DNA from: Acidobacteriota bacterium
GTDB lineage: Bacteria > Acidobacteriota > Terriglobia > Terriglobales > Acidobacteriaceae
Assembly: GCA_018268915.1 (NCBI GenBank)
Contig: JAFDVQ010000014.1
Span: 124,001-188,000, forward strand
DNA: 64,000 nt
Direction: 5' to 3'
The translations under genes were made by a program, and so were the position numbers. The notes under the pieces are model-generated. The model was given only the letters and a program-made list of their open reading frames with translations. It ran no database searches and was not told the origin of the DNA. Positions within the stretch are counted from its first letter, which is position 1; each line of letters starts with the position of its first letter. Shown piece by piece: positions 1 through 8,190 of this stretch.

Positions 1-2069
1 ATCTGATCAGCTTTTTGCCGAAGCACCTCCAGGTTATCGCCAAAGAGCTTGATGGCGAGGTCGCTGCGAGAACCGCCTTCCATGAGCTCCTGCATTCGCA
101 TCTGGATGGGCTGCGAGAAACTGTATACGGCACCTGGCGCCTCATCTTCGAGTCGCTTCTTCATCGCCGCGATCAAATCGCTCTTACTGCGCTTCGTGGG
201 CCATTGATCAGAGGGCTTCAACATCACATACACATCGCTTTGATCGATGGCCATTGGATCCGTTGCGACCTCGGGACTTCCGGTGCGGCTGAAGACCGTC
301 GATACCTCCGGGAACTCACGCAGGACGGTCTCGATGATCTGATTGCCGTGCAAAGACTCGGTAAGCGAGATTCCGGGCACGCGATACATCTGGACCAGAA
401 TAGAACCCTCGTCGAGCGACGGAATGAATTCCGCACCCAAAAAAGGAATTGCGATCAGCGAAAGAGCAAATGTTCCGATGGCAATCGACGAAGTGATCCG
501 AGGATGCCTTAAGGCCTTCTCCAAAGCAGGCGCGTAGAATCTATCAAGCTTCCGCATCAGCCATGTGTGCTCTTTGATCTTCATCCGGCTCAGGAAATAG
601 GAGCTCAAAACCGGCATCAACGTCAGAGCCAGGATCAGCGATCCGGTCAGGGCAAACAGCACCGTCGCGGCCATTGGCTTGAACATTTTTCCTTCAACGC
701 CCCCAAGCGTCAGGATCGGCACATAGACAAGCACAATGATGGCCACGCCAAAGAAGATTGGTTTGGCAACTTCCCGCGCAGCTGAGCGGATTACATCCTG
801 AGGATTTTCATCCGGCGCACGATCGTGCAAACGGCGAAGAATGTTCTCAATAATCACCACGGAGCCGTCGACAATCAGACCAAAATCGATAGCACCAAGA
901 CTCATCAGATTGCCGGAGATTTTTGCCTGGACCATGCCGATGAAGGCGACCAGCATGGAGAGGGGGATGGCGAGGGACACGATCAACCCTGCGCTGAAGC
1001 TCCCCAACAGGAGAAGAAGGACCGCGATGACCAGAACGCCCCCTTCAATCAGGTTTCGGGTAACCGTGTGAATGGTTCGATTGACGAGATCTGTCCGGTC
1101 ATAGAGCGGCTCAATGCGCACACCGTTTGGGAGCGTTTCCTGGATTTCGGCGAGACTCTCCTTCACTCGAATGGCAGCGGCGCGGGAGTTCTCGCCAACC
1201 AGCATCATCGCTACGCCGATGACAATCTCTCCCCTCGCATCCTGCGTAGCGAATCCGCGGCGTACCATCGGCGCAAAGCGGACGTTACCGACGTTCCGCA
1301 TGAGAATGGGCGTACCGGTGGGAGAATTTCCGACCACGATGTTCTCGATGTCGGACAAGCTGGCGATCAGCGCTTCTCCCCGGATGAGAGATTGCTGCTC
1401 TGATCGCTCAAGGTAGGCTCCTCCGGCATTCGCATTGTTTTTCGTGAGCGCTTCGATAACGCGCCGGAGCGGAATGTGATAGCCGGTCAGCTTTTCGCTG
1501 TCGACCTCCACTTCATACGTCTTGAGTTCGCCTCCTTGGCTGTTCACTTCAACGATGCCGGGAACTCCACGCAGCTTCGGCGCTATGTCCCAATCGAGGA
1601 TGCTTCGCAGTTCCATCGGGCTCTGTCCCGAGCCGGTGACTTTGAACTGATAGATCTCTCCTAACCCGGTCGAGATTGGCCCCATCTCCGGCACACCCAC
1701 CTCCGGAGGAATCGCTTCTTTCGCTTGCGGAAGACGCTCATTCACGAGAGTTCTGCAGAAATAGGTATCCATGCCGTCCTGGAAGTAAATGGCGACATAG
1801 GAAAGGCCGTACTTCGAAGTCGACTGAATACGTGTGATTCCGGGCAGACCGCGCATGGCGGTTTCGACAGGAAAGGAAATGAGCTGTTCTACCTCCAAAG
1901 GCGAAAGACTCGGAGCCCGCGTTAACACCAGCACCTGGTTCGGCGTGATATCGGGTTCGGCATCAATCGGTAAATTGCGAAGGGAGACAAATCCGATCGC
2001 TGCGACGAACACAGTCGCAAGCAAAACCAGAATGCGGTATCGAAGGGCAACTTCAACAAGGCGCTGCAT
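1..2069 (-). CDS. czcA: CzcA-type HME-RND efflux pump, partial (C-terminus outside window)
   Basis: Inner-membrane proton/cation antiporter of a tripartite heavy-metal efflux pump. The first ~689 residues are present and the rest runs off the left edge. The N-terminal TM1 is followed by the family's NLPIDAEPDITPNQV segment. TM4 carries DFGLIVDGSVVIIEN, the DFG...DG...EN pattern of CzcA/CnrA pumps for divalent cations (Zn, Co, Cd, Ni), unlike the two CusA-type pumps further right. The ATG at 2069 has a good GGAGG site lying inside the end of the adaptor gene, only 2 nt away. Third gene of a minus-strand operon with czcC and czcB. The substrate is inferred from the signature only. Confidence 0.9.
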   Translation of the reverse strand, partial: MQRLVEVALRYRILVLLATVFVAAIGFVSLRNLPIDAEPDITPNQVLVLTRAPSLSPLEVEQLISFPVETAMRGLPGITRIQSTSKYGLSYVAIYFQDGMDTYFCRTLVNERLPQAKEAIPPEVGVPEMGPISTGLGEIYQFKVTGSGQSPMELRSILDWDIAPKLRGVPGIVEVNSQGGELKTYEVEVDSEKLTGYHIPLRRVIEALTKNNANAGGAYLERSEQQSLIRGEALIASLSDIENIVVGNSPTGTPILMRNVGNVRFAPMVRRGFATQDARGEIVIGVAMMLVGENSRAAAIRVKESLAEIQETLPNGVRIEPLYDRTDLVNRTIHTVTRNLIEGGVLVIAVLLLLLGSFSAGLIVSLAIPLSMLVAFIGMVQAKISGNLMSLGAIDFGLIVDGSVVIIENILRRLHDRAPDENPQDVIRSAAREVAKPIFFGVAIIVLVYVPILTLGGVEGKMFKPMAATVLFALTGSLILALTLMPVLSSYFLSRMKIKEHTWLMRKLDRFYAPALEKALRHPRITSSIAIGTFALSLIAIPFLGAEFIPSLDEGSILVQMYRVPGISLTESLHGNQIIETVLREFPEVSTVFSRTGSPEVATDPMAIDQSDVYVMLKPSDQWPTKRSKSDLIAAMKKRLEDEAPGAVYSFSQPIQMRMQELMEGGSRSDLAIKLFGDNLEVLRQKADQ

Positions 2070-2071
2070 CG

Positions 2072-3259
2072 TTAGTCCTCCCCCAATTCGCCGCCGGCCA
2101 GGATCGACTTCAGATGGAAAGCTCCTTGCGTGACAACAGGCTCTCCCGAATTCAGGCCGCGAACGATCTCCGTGAGGTTATTGATCGTTACACCCTTCTC
2201 TATCTCCCGCTTCTCGAACTGCGTTGCAGAACGGCGAATGAACACTACGTTCTTGCCTTCGACCTCCTGGAGTGCGCTTGAGGGCACGGCGAGCGCTTGT
2301 TTGCTGAACTTAGTGGGCAGCTGGATATTGGCAAACATATCCGTCTTCAATAAGAGGTCGTGATTCGGTACTTCACAACGGACACGGGCGGTTCGTGTCT
2401 GCGCATCGAGCACATCGCTGATGTAAGCCACTTTGCCTTCGAAAGACTGATTAGGGTAAGTGTCAACCGTGATAAAGGCACTCTGCCCAACACGGATGCG
2501 TCCCAGGTCTTTCTCATACACTTCTGCTTGTACCCAGATGCGAGAGAGGTCTGCAACGGTGAACCCGTCCTGGCCCGCTTCGACGATGTTTCCAGGAGAA
2601 GCTTGCGCTTTGGTGACCACTCCGGCAAAAGGCGCCCTTAATGCGGTAAGAAAGCTGCTGCGAGCACCGTCTTCGGAAACCCCAAGACGGTGAAGCCGCT
2701 GACGTATTCCATCGATTAGGGCCTGTTGCGAACGGATATTCGCCTCAATCCCTTCTTTTTCCGCATTACTTGATTCGTAGTCTTTTTCAGCTCCCGCACC
2801 GATGTCGGCAAGGTGTCGGCTGCGTTCCGCTTGCCGAGTTAGCGGAATCAATTGCGCTTTCAGACGTTCGAGATCAGCGCGCGCTGACTGCTGTTGCGCA
2901 ATCAGTTCTCCCGCTTCGATATTGTCGAAGACGGCAAGAGTTTGTCCCGCTTCCACGCGGTCTCCAACCTTAGCCCGCACTTCCACAATTCGTCCACGCG
3001 CCAGGGGACCAACCGTGCCAATGTGGCTATCGATGGGCTGAACTGTCCCCGTGGCGCGAAGGTATTCGCTCAACTGAGTGACCGCAGCGGGAGTGACTAC
3101 CAGCCCGATATGCTGCTGCGCCGAAATGCTCATTTCGACGAGATTGCCTTTGTTGGCAGACTCTGCCTGCGATTCGCCTTCCTCTTTCGGAGCATTCTTT
3201 CGGTTGCAGCCGGCGAACAATAGCGCACTGCAGACAAGCAAAATGATGGAACGTTTCAT
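2072..3259 (-). CDS. czcB: RND efflux periplasmic adaptor (CzcB-like lipoprotein)
   Basis: Membrane-fusion protein linking the RND pump to the outer-membrane channel. 395 aa. A signal sequence ends in a lipobox (LFAGC), so it is probably a lipoprotein. A biotinyl-lipoyl-like first half (AKVGDRVEAGQTLAVFDN), a helical hairpin (~res 120-190) and a matching second half (AQASPGNIVEAGQ) follow, then beta-barrel and membrane-proximal domains (DLSRIWVQAEVYEKDLGRI). It has no heavy-metal-binding repeat, unlike the adaptor at 25818. The start overlaps the end of czcC by 4 nt, so the genes are translationally coupled. Confidence 0.9.
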   Translation of the reverse strand: MKRSIILLVCSALLFAGCNRKNAPKEEGESQAESANKGNLVEMSISAQQHIGLVVTPAAVTQLSEYLRATGTVQPIDSHIGTVGPLARGRIVEVRAKVGDRVEAGQTLAVFDNIEAGELIAQQQSARADLERLKAQLIPLTRQAERSRHLADIGAGAEKDYESSNAEKEGIEANIRSQQALIDGIRQRLHRLGVSEDGARSSFLTALRAPFAGVVTKAQASPGNIVEAGQDGFTVADLSRIWVQAEVYEKDLGRIRVGQSAFITVDTYPNQSFEGKVAYISDVLDAQTRTARVRCEVPNHDLLLKTDMFANIQLPTKFSKQALAVPSSALQEVEGKNVVFIRRSATQFEKREIEKGVTINNLTEIVRGLNSGEPVVTQGAFHLKSILAGGELGED

Positions 3260-4545
3260 GGACGATTTCCCCCTGCAGCGCGTTGGACTTCAGCCCAGGT
3301 GCGGGCGGCATCTGCCTGCGCATCGATATAAGCCAACTGCGTGTCCACCAGACGGCGCTGCTCATTGAGCACGTCGAGAAGGCGCAACTGACCGAGTTTG
3401 TAAGCCTCACGGATAACGGAAAGATTGGCAGTCGAAGGGTTCAGCACTCCGCTCTGGAGCATCTGCAGGGATTCAAAAGCAGTACGCCAGCGTTGGTACG
3501 CTGCTTCCAGTTCCAGCGGGATGGTTTTCTCCAGGAACTCCCGCCGAAGGCGTGCGCCAGAGGTACGAGCAGTCGCAGCCTCTACGTTGCCTGCGCCGCT
3601 GCGGCTGGTACGCAATGGTATGGAAACGCCGAAGTTGAGGATGTCGTCCCGATCTCGAAGCGGACTGAGAATGCCTCTGGTATTGAAACCGAACAATCCA
3701 TCGAACTGGCTATCCTGACGGGAGTAACCTGCCGAAAGAGTCACGTCCGGTTTCGCTTCTGCTTTGGCGAGCGTAACTCCGGCCGCTTGCTGCTCTTCTT
3801 CAAGGCGCGCAGCTTTGAGGTCAGCACGGTTCTCGATTGCCCTTTGCTTCAAGGCATCGAGTGAGGTCGGCGCCAGCGATGGAATGTCTGTATCGGGAAT
3901 TGGCGTGGTCTGATCGAGGCCGGCAAGGCGGCGCGCTTCGAACTCTGCCGATGTCAAGCGCCCTTGCGCGCTCACCCTCGAAACTTCCGCCCGGCTGATT
4001 TCGACGCGAAGCAAGCTTGCTTCGAGCGGAGCTACGTCACCTTCTTTGACGCGCGCTTCTGTCAGTCTTAAAGTGTCCTGATTCAGGTTGATGAGATCGC
4101 TAAGGAGTTTAAGCTTGTGGCGCTCTGCCAACACCTCCGCATAGGTCGTCGTAATCTCAAAGGCGAGTTGCGACGAGCGCTGCTGAAGCTCGGCCTCAGC
4201 AATACCAATGGAAAACTCGGCAACTCGGACGCGTTTTCCGCGCTTGCCGAACGTCTCGATGGGTTGTGAGTATTCGGCACCATATGCCTCCTCTCCGATG
4301 GTGCCGAGCGGTTTCCCCGTAGCCCCGTTCAATCCGAGCGTAGGGAAAGGCCGCACTCCAGCTTGTCGCGTAAGCCCCTTCGCTTCCGCTATCCGCTCCC
4401 GCGCTGCGGCTAAATCCTTGTTATTGGCAATACCTGCGCGCACCAGATCGTCCACCGTTAAAATAGTGGACCCAGTTTGCTGTGCTCCCAGCAACGACGC
4501 CGAGAACAGCAGTGCACACAGGGAGAAGATACGTCTCCCTCGCAT
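3256..4545 (-). CDS. czcC: TolC/CzcC-family outer-membrane efflux channel
   Basis: Outer-membrane factor of the metal efflux pump. 429 aa, normal for CzcC. A signal peptide ends near LLGAQQ. Two OEP repeats follow: the first with the helical AAARERIAEAKG segment, the second from ~res 235 with ADLKAARLEEEQQAAGVTLA and a C-terminal YKLGQLRLLDVLNEQRRLVD motif typical of these channels. A good AGGAG site precedes the ATG. It is the first pump gene of the operon, 47 nt after the Cys-rich small gene and overlapping czcB by 4 nt. Confidence 0.9.
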   Translation of the reverse strand: MRGRRIFSLCALLFSASLLGAQQTGSTILTVDDLVRAGIANNKDLAAARERIAEAKGLTRQAGVRPFPTLGLNGATGKPLGTIGEEAYGAEYSQPIETFGKRGKRVRVAEFSIGIAEAELQQRSSQLAFEITTTYAEVLAERHKLKLLSDLINLNQDTLRLTEARVKEGDVAPLEASLLRVEISRAEVSRVSAQGRLTSAEFEARRLAGLDQTTPIPDTDIPSLAPTSLDALKQRAIENRADLKAARLEEEQQAAGVTLAKAEAKPDVTLSAGYSRQDSQFDGLFGFNTRGILSPLRDRDDILNFGVSIPLRTSRSGAGNVEAATARTSGARLRREFLEKTIPLELEAAYQRWRTAFESLQMLQSGVLNPSTANLSVIREAYKLGQLRLLDVLNEQRRLVDTQLAYIDAQADAARTWAEVQRAAGGNRP

Positions 4546-4592
4546 ACATGTCTCCTAAATTTGTTTTCCGAAAATTGACCTAATCGTGTGGT

Positions 4593-4904
4593 CTAGGAGA
4601 GCTGCGGAGGGTGTTCGATGTTCGAGGGAGGAAACGGCGGAGGTTGAAGGGTCAGTTCTGGCGGAGTTGGCGCAATCGTTTCCTGAGGCTCTAGCACCAG
4701 GGGGATTGCGGCGATCATGTGCTGGCAGCAACAAAGGCAGGTGTCGCCGGGCCCCTGACCTAGTCCCTTAGCTGGAGCTGACGGAAAATGCGAAGAAATA
4801 TAGCAGTCGTCCGAAGGCACGAGGTCGCAGGCGAACACTTCCACTACCGCGAATAGCAGCAGGAACATCGCCATGAGACGAAACGCCTTGGGCCAACGAG
4901 CCAC
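4593..4904 (-). CDS. Small secreted Cys-rich protein heading the CzcCBA operon
   Basis: 103 aa with a GTG start, an N-terminal hydrophobic signal (FRLMAMFLLLFAVVEVFA) and a mature part with a tight Cys cluster (DTCLCCCQH) followed by a Pro-rich tail. No recognised family. Position and composition resemble the small Cys/Met-rich genes at 6446, 23621 and 56199, each of which also precedes a metal-export operon. A periplasmic metal-binding or sensing role is inference. An internal ATG at 4871 is an alternative start, but the GTG keeps the positively charged n-region of the signal. Confidence 0.55.
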   Translation of the reverse strand: MARWPKAFRLMAMFLLLFAVVEVFACDLVPSDDCYISSHFPSAPAKGLGQGPGDTCLCCCQHMIAAIPLVLEPQETIAPTPPELTLQPPPFPPSNIEHPPQLS

Positions 4905-5012
4905 CTCTTACATGATGCCATATCAGATCGGATGACTGTTGAAGCACTTCGGCATACTGGCTCAACGGGCCAGCGCAGGAGTTCCGGCGCCCCAGATCGC
5001 GATACGGTTTAA

Positions 5013-5042
5013 TTGCGACTAAATTGGTCCCATATTTATAAT
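5013..5042 (+). promoter_or_regulatory. Promoter of the FTR1 gene with overlapping palindromic operator
   Basis: A -35-like TTGCGA (5013-5018) and a perfect TATAAT (5037-5042) are 18 bp apart, placing transcription start a few bases before the ATG at 5054, so the mRNA would be almost leaderless. A near-palindrome GACTAAATTGGTC (5017-5029) lies in the spacer. This geometry suggests a repressor. The AT-rich half-sites resemble Rrf2-family operators, but the regulator assignment is a guess. Confidence 0.5.
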
Positions 5043-5053
5043 AGGCTCAGAAT

Positions 5054-6019
5054 ATGTACTCGGAAACGACCTCCGGCCTGTCGCAGCTAGTGAACAGGAG
5101 CTTGCGCGTTCTTCTCGGTTGTGCTGTTCTTTTGTTGTTTATCGTTCTCATTTGGCAAGGGATAGCTTCGTATGGAATGCCGAATCCACTGGCGCATCAA
5201 TCGGGATCGTTCGCTGGGATCTTGGATATCGGTGTCCTCGTCTTTCGTGAAGGACTCGAATGCATCCTCGTTCTGACCGCCGTCACCGCCAGTATGGTGA
5301 AGTCGGGTGATTCGTACCAACGTCCAGTGGCAGCCGGGGTGGTCGTTGGTTTTCTGGCAACGCTCGTTACCTGGTTCATCGCAGTAAACATTGTTGACGA
5401 CCTGACTCAGAGCATCAATGCTCTTTACGTCCAGGCCGGCACAGGATTGCTCGCGATTATTGTGCTCCTCGTCGTGATGAATTGGTTCTTTCACAAGCTT
5501 TACTGGACCGGGTGGATATCCCTTCACAACAACCGAAAGCGAGAACTGCTCAAAGGGGCCGGAGAAGGAGCGCGATCGGAGCGGCACGTATTGCTCGGAA
5601 TGGCTTTGCTGGGTTTCACTTCGTTTTACCGGGAAGGGGTCGAAGTTGTTCTCTTTCTTCAGAGCTATCGGCTGAAGCTCGGCGCTGAGCCAGTGTTTTG
5701 TGGCGTTATGCTGGGACTGCTGTTTACAGTCGTTGTCGCGATTCTCAACTTCATCGCCCATCGCAGGCTGCCGTACCGGAAAATGCTGGTATTGACGGGG
5801 GCTATGTTGGGAGGGGTTTTGCTGGTGATGGTGGGTGAGCAGGCTCAAGAGATGCAGTTAGCCCACTGGCTTCCGACAACCGTCATTCCGGCTCTGGCAA
5901 ACCATATCCCTGCGTGGATGGGCCTCTGGTTCTCCGTTTTCCCCACAGTGGAAACGCTGGTAGCGCAGGCTCTTGCTGCTGCTCTTGTCTTGGGCTCCTA
6001 CTTCATAGCTCGAAAATGA
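5054..6019 (+). CDS. FTR1-family high-affinity iron permease
   Basis: Integral membrane iron transporter of the FTR1/EfeU family, 321 aa with about seven TM helices. Both diagnostic REGxE motifs are present: REGLE (res 65-69) and REGVE (res 193-197), whose glutamates are required for iron transport in the family. No EfeO/EfeB partner is adjacent, so it may work with the nearby multicopper oxidases or alone. It is divergent from the CzcCBA operon and convergent with the CDF remnant. Likely controlled by the palindrome overlapping its promoter. Confidence 0.9.
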   Translation: MYSETTSGLSQLVNRSLRVLLGCAVLLLFIVLIWQGIASYGMPNPLAHQSGSFAGILDIGVLVFREGLECILVLTAVTASMVKSGDSYQRPVAAGVVVGFLATLVTWFIAVNIVDDLTQSINALYVQAGTGLLAIIVLLVVMNWFFHKLYWTGWISLHNNRKRELLKGAGEGARSERHVLLGMALLGFTSFYREGVEVVLFLQSYRLKLGAEPVFCGVMLGLLFTVVVAILNFIAHRRLPYRKMLVLTGAMLGGVLLVMVGEQAQEMQLAHWLPTTVIPALANHIPAWMGLWFSVFPTVETLVAQALAAALVLGSYFIARK

Positions 6020-6041
6020 AATCGTGGCCTAAATGGCGCCG

Positions 6042-6350
6042 CTATGCCGTCTTTGCCAAACTACGAGCAACCTTCGCTTCGCGCAAGATTTCCCACGCCT
6101 CCGTGACCACGTGAGACCCAATTGCCCCACCAACGATTAGATCGACAAACCGAAATCCTGTGAGGAGAATCGTAAGGCCTGAGAGTATGACAGCCACATT
6201 CGCAATCACATCGACCCGTGTAAAGATCCAGGTCGCGCGCAGTTGCACCTCTCGGTCACGGTATTTGCCCAGCAGGTAGAGGACCGTCGCGTTCACAAGG
6301 AGCGAGATCGCTGCTACAGCCATCATGATGCCACGAGCTGCCAAGCACAC
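6042..6350 (-). pseudogene. C-terminal fragment of a CDF (CzcD-like) cation transporter
   Basis: The ~100 residues match the last three TM helices of a cation diffusion facilitator: an LLVNATVLYLLGKYRDREVQ loop, LRATWIFTRVDVIANVAVIL with the conserved metal-site Asp region, and a final helix FVDLIVGGAIGS. The first half of the transporter, including the N-terminal metal-site helices, is missing. The frame is closed by a TAG at 6378-6380, and no related coding is visible upstream. Best read as a truncated, non-functional remnant, 22 nt from the FTR1 stop. A functional mini-protein is unlikely. Confidence 0.7.
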
Positions 6351-6445
6351 CTCGACGAACTGCGTCCAGCAACGCCGCTATGGCGGGAGGCGTGACTACC
6401 ATTGCAGCACGCAAATACTTGATATCTCGGCCTCGAAATTCAGGT

Positions 6446-6832
6446 ATGCTGGATAAACGAATGAGAGCGCTGCGCAAACTCGGAGTATTGGCCCTGCTGC
6501 TGGCGTCATCGCTGACGCCGGCGATGGCCTGTATGGCCCCGGCCGCGCGGATGACCCCCGAAGAGCGCGCCTGCTGCCGCATGATGAATTATCAGTGCGG
6601 ACAGATGCAGATGTCCAAATCGAGTGGCTGCTGCCAAAAGTCTGCCGTGAACGCTCTCGATAATGCGGTGGCGACAAGGCCATCGGCGTCGCATCCTATT
6701 CCAGTTTCCATTGTCTGGCTGACTACTTCCGAACTGCTGAATCAGATCCCCTCTGATGCCGGCCAGCTTGAACGCGCAGACTACCCACCGCCGAAATCTC
6801 CGCCCTCCACAATTTCCATCCTAAGAATCTGA
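6446..6832 (+). CDS. Small secreted Cys/Met-rich protein heading the first Cus operon
   Basis: 128 aa from the ATG at 6446 (another at 6461). Signal peptide RKLGVLALLLASSLTPAMA, then a Cys/Met cluster: ACM, ERACCRMM, YQCGQMQM and SGCCQK within ~55 residues. The C-terminal part is unstructured-looking with a PPPKSPPS stretch. Same layout as the gene at 23621, including a CCQ(K/R) motif, and the same position just before a CusC gene. Periplasmic copper/silver binding is a reasonable inference; no named family recognised. Confidence 0.65.
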   Translation: MLDKRMRALRKLGVLALLLASSLTPAMACMAPAARMTPEERACCRMMNYQCGQMQMSKSSGCCQKSAVNALDNAVATRPSASHPIPVSIVWLTTSELLNQIPSDAGQLERADYPPPKSPPSTISILRI

Positions 6833-6927
6833 TCCGCTCCACTCTCGCACTCAACTCTTGCCGAGCGCAGACTCACGTCTGTGCATCGGCCATTGTCTTG
6901 AACTGCATTTGAGAATGGAGCCTCCGT

Positions 6928-8190
6928 ATGAACGTGGTCTCTTTTTTGACCGCTACGTTTGTGCTGGCCACGATGCTTTCTGCCTATGGGCAGGAGCCGA
7001 TGGCGAGTAGTCCTGTGCCTCTGTCCCAGCTTCTGGCTGAGGCTGAGGCAAACAACCCGCAGATCACCGCAGCAGATCATGGTGCGCGGGCCGCAAGACA
7101 AATGGCGCCACAGGTGGCCACGCTGCCGGACCCGAAGTTCACCTACCAGCAACTCAGCGTTGGCAGTCCGAAGCCGTTTGCCGGATACACGAACAGCGAC
7201 TTTTCTTATGTCGGCGTCGGAGCCTCGCAGGAACTGCCCTACCCAGGAAAGCTGCGACTGCGAGGAAAGGTAGCCGAACGCGATGCCGACACAAAGCAGG
7301 CGGAAGTTGAACTGACGAAGACGAGCATTGCCGACGCGGTGAAGGCCGACTATCTCCAACTGGCCTATCTGCAGCAAACGCTCGGGATTCTACGGCAAAA
7401 CGAAGGCGTTCTCGACCAGCTCATTCAAAGTGCAACCGCCCACTACCAGGTGGGACAAGGAACGCAGCAGGATGTTATGCAGGCCCAGGTCGAGCGGACG
7501 AAGATCGTGCGCGAAATCACGATGCACCATCAGCAGATGTGGCAAGTCCAGGCACATCTAAAAGGCCTGCTCCATCGCGACCAGGGATCTGCGGACGTCG
7601 TTACAGAGGATCTGACCGAAACCCCTTTGAAGCGTACCTCCGCAGAACTTCTTGCGATGGTTCGGCAGGGCAATCCGCAGATCCAGGCGGATGCAACTTC
7701 GATCCGTGAGCAGGATGCGCAGCTTGAGTCAGCCAAGCGCGAGGGAAAGCCGGACTTTGAACTCGGCTACATGTATCAGAACACCGACCGCAAGTATCGC
7801 GACTACTACATGCTCACTTTCGACGTGCGGTTTCCGCGCAAGAAGCGGATCAATGCAGAGATCGCAGAGGCTGCGGAGAACCGTGCGGAATCGCAGCAGA
7901 CACTCGATGCACATTTGCAGCAGCAACTCGCGGAAGTCCAGCAGGGGTATGTCAAAGCAACGAGCGATGAAGAGCTCTTGAAGGAATATCGCGAGGGACT
8001 CATCCCCCAGTCGGATGCAACATACCGAGCCACTCTGAACGCATACGGATCGAATCGCGAGCAGTTCTTTCATGTCCTTACGTATTTCACGGACGTTCTC
8101 AACCTGAAGCTTGAATATGCACAGACGCTTCAAGATCACGAAGCTGCTTTAGCCCATCTCGAATCGCTGACAGGAGGGACACTGCGATGA
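6928..8190 (+). CDS. cusC: CusC-like outer-membrane efflux channel
   Basis: 420-aa TolC-family outer-membrane factor of the first Cu/Ag efflux operon. The signal peptide ends near LSAYG. The segment SQELPYPGKLRLRGKVAERD and the later GQGTQQDVMQAQVERTK are characteristic of the CusC-like proteins in this window (compare 24114). The SD GGAG sits 7 nt before the ATG. The 3' end overlaps cusB by 4 nt, indicating translational coupling. Confidence 0.9.
   Translation: MNVVSFLTATFVLATMLSAYGQEPMASSPVPLSQLLAEAEANNPQITAADHGARAARQMAPQVATLPDPKFTYQQLSVGSPKPFAGYTNSDFSYVGVGASQELPYPGKLRLRGKVAERDADTKQAEVELTKTSIADAVKADYLQLAYLQQTLGILRQNEGVLDQLIQSATAHYQVGQGTQQDVMQAQVERTKIVREITMHHQQMWQVQAHLKGLLHRDQGSADVVTEDLTETPLKRTSAELLAMVRQGNPQIQADATSIREQDAQLESAKREGKPDFELGYMYQNTDRKYRDYYMLTFDVRFPRKKRINAEIAEAAENRAESQQTLDAHLQQQLAEVQQGYVKATSDEELLKEYREGLIPQSDATYRATLNAYGSNREQFFHVLTYFTDVLNLKLEYAQTLQDHEAALAHLESLTGGTLR

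Noticed and set aside
6781..7377. Long minus-strand open frames opposite the cusC gene
   Set aside because: Shadow frames of a well-supported coding sequence; the same applies to the many frames opposite the RND pumps, GlgX and the TonB receptor.
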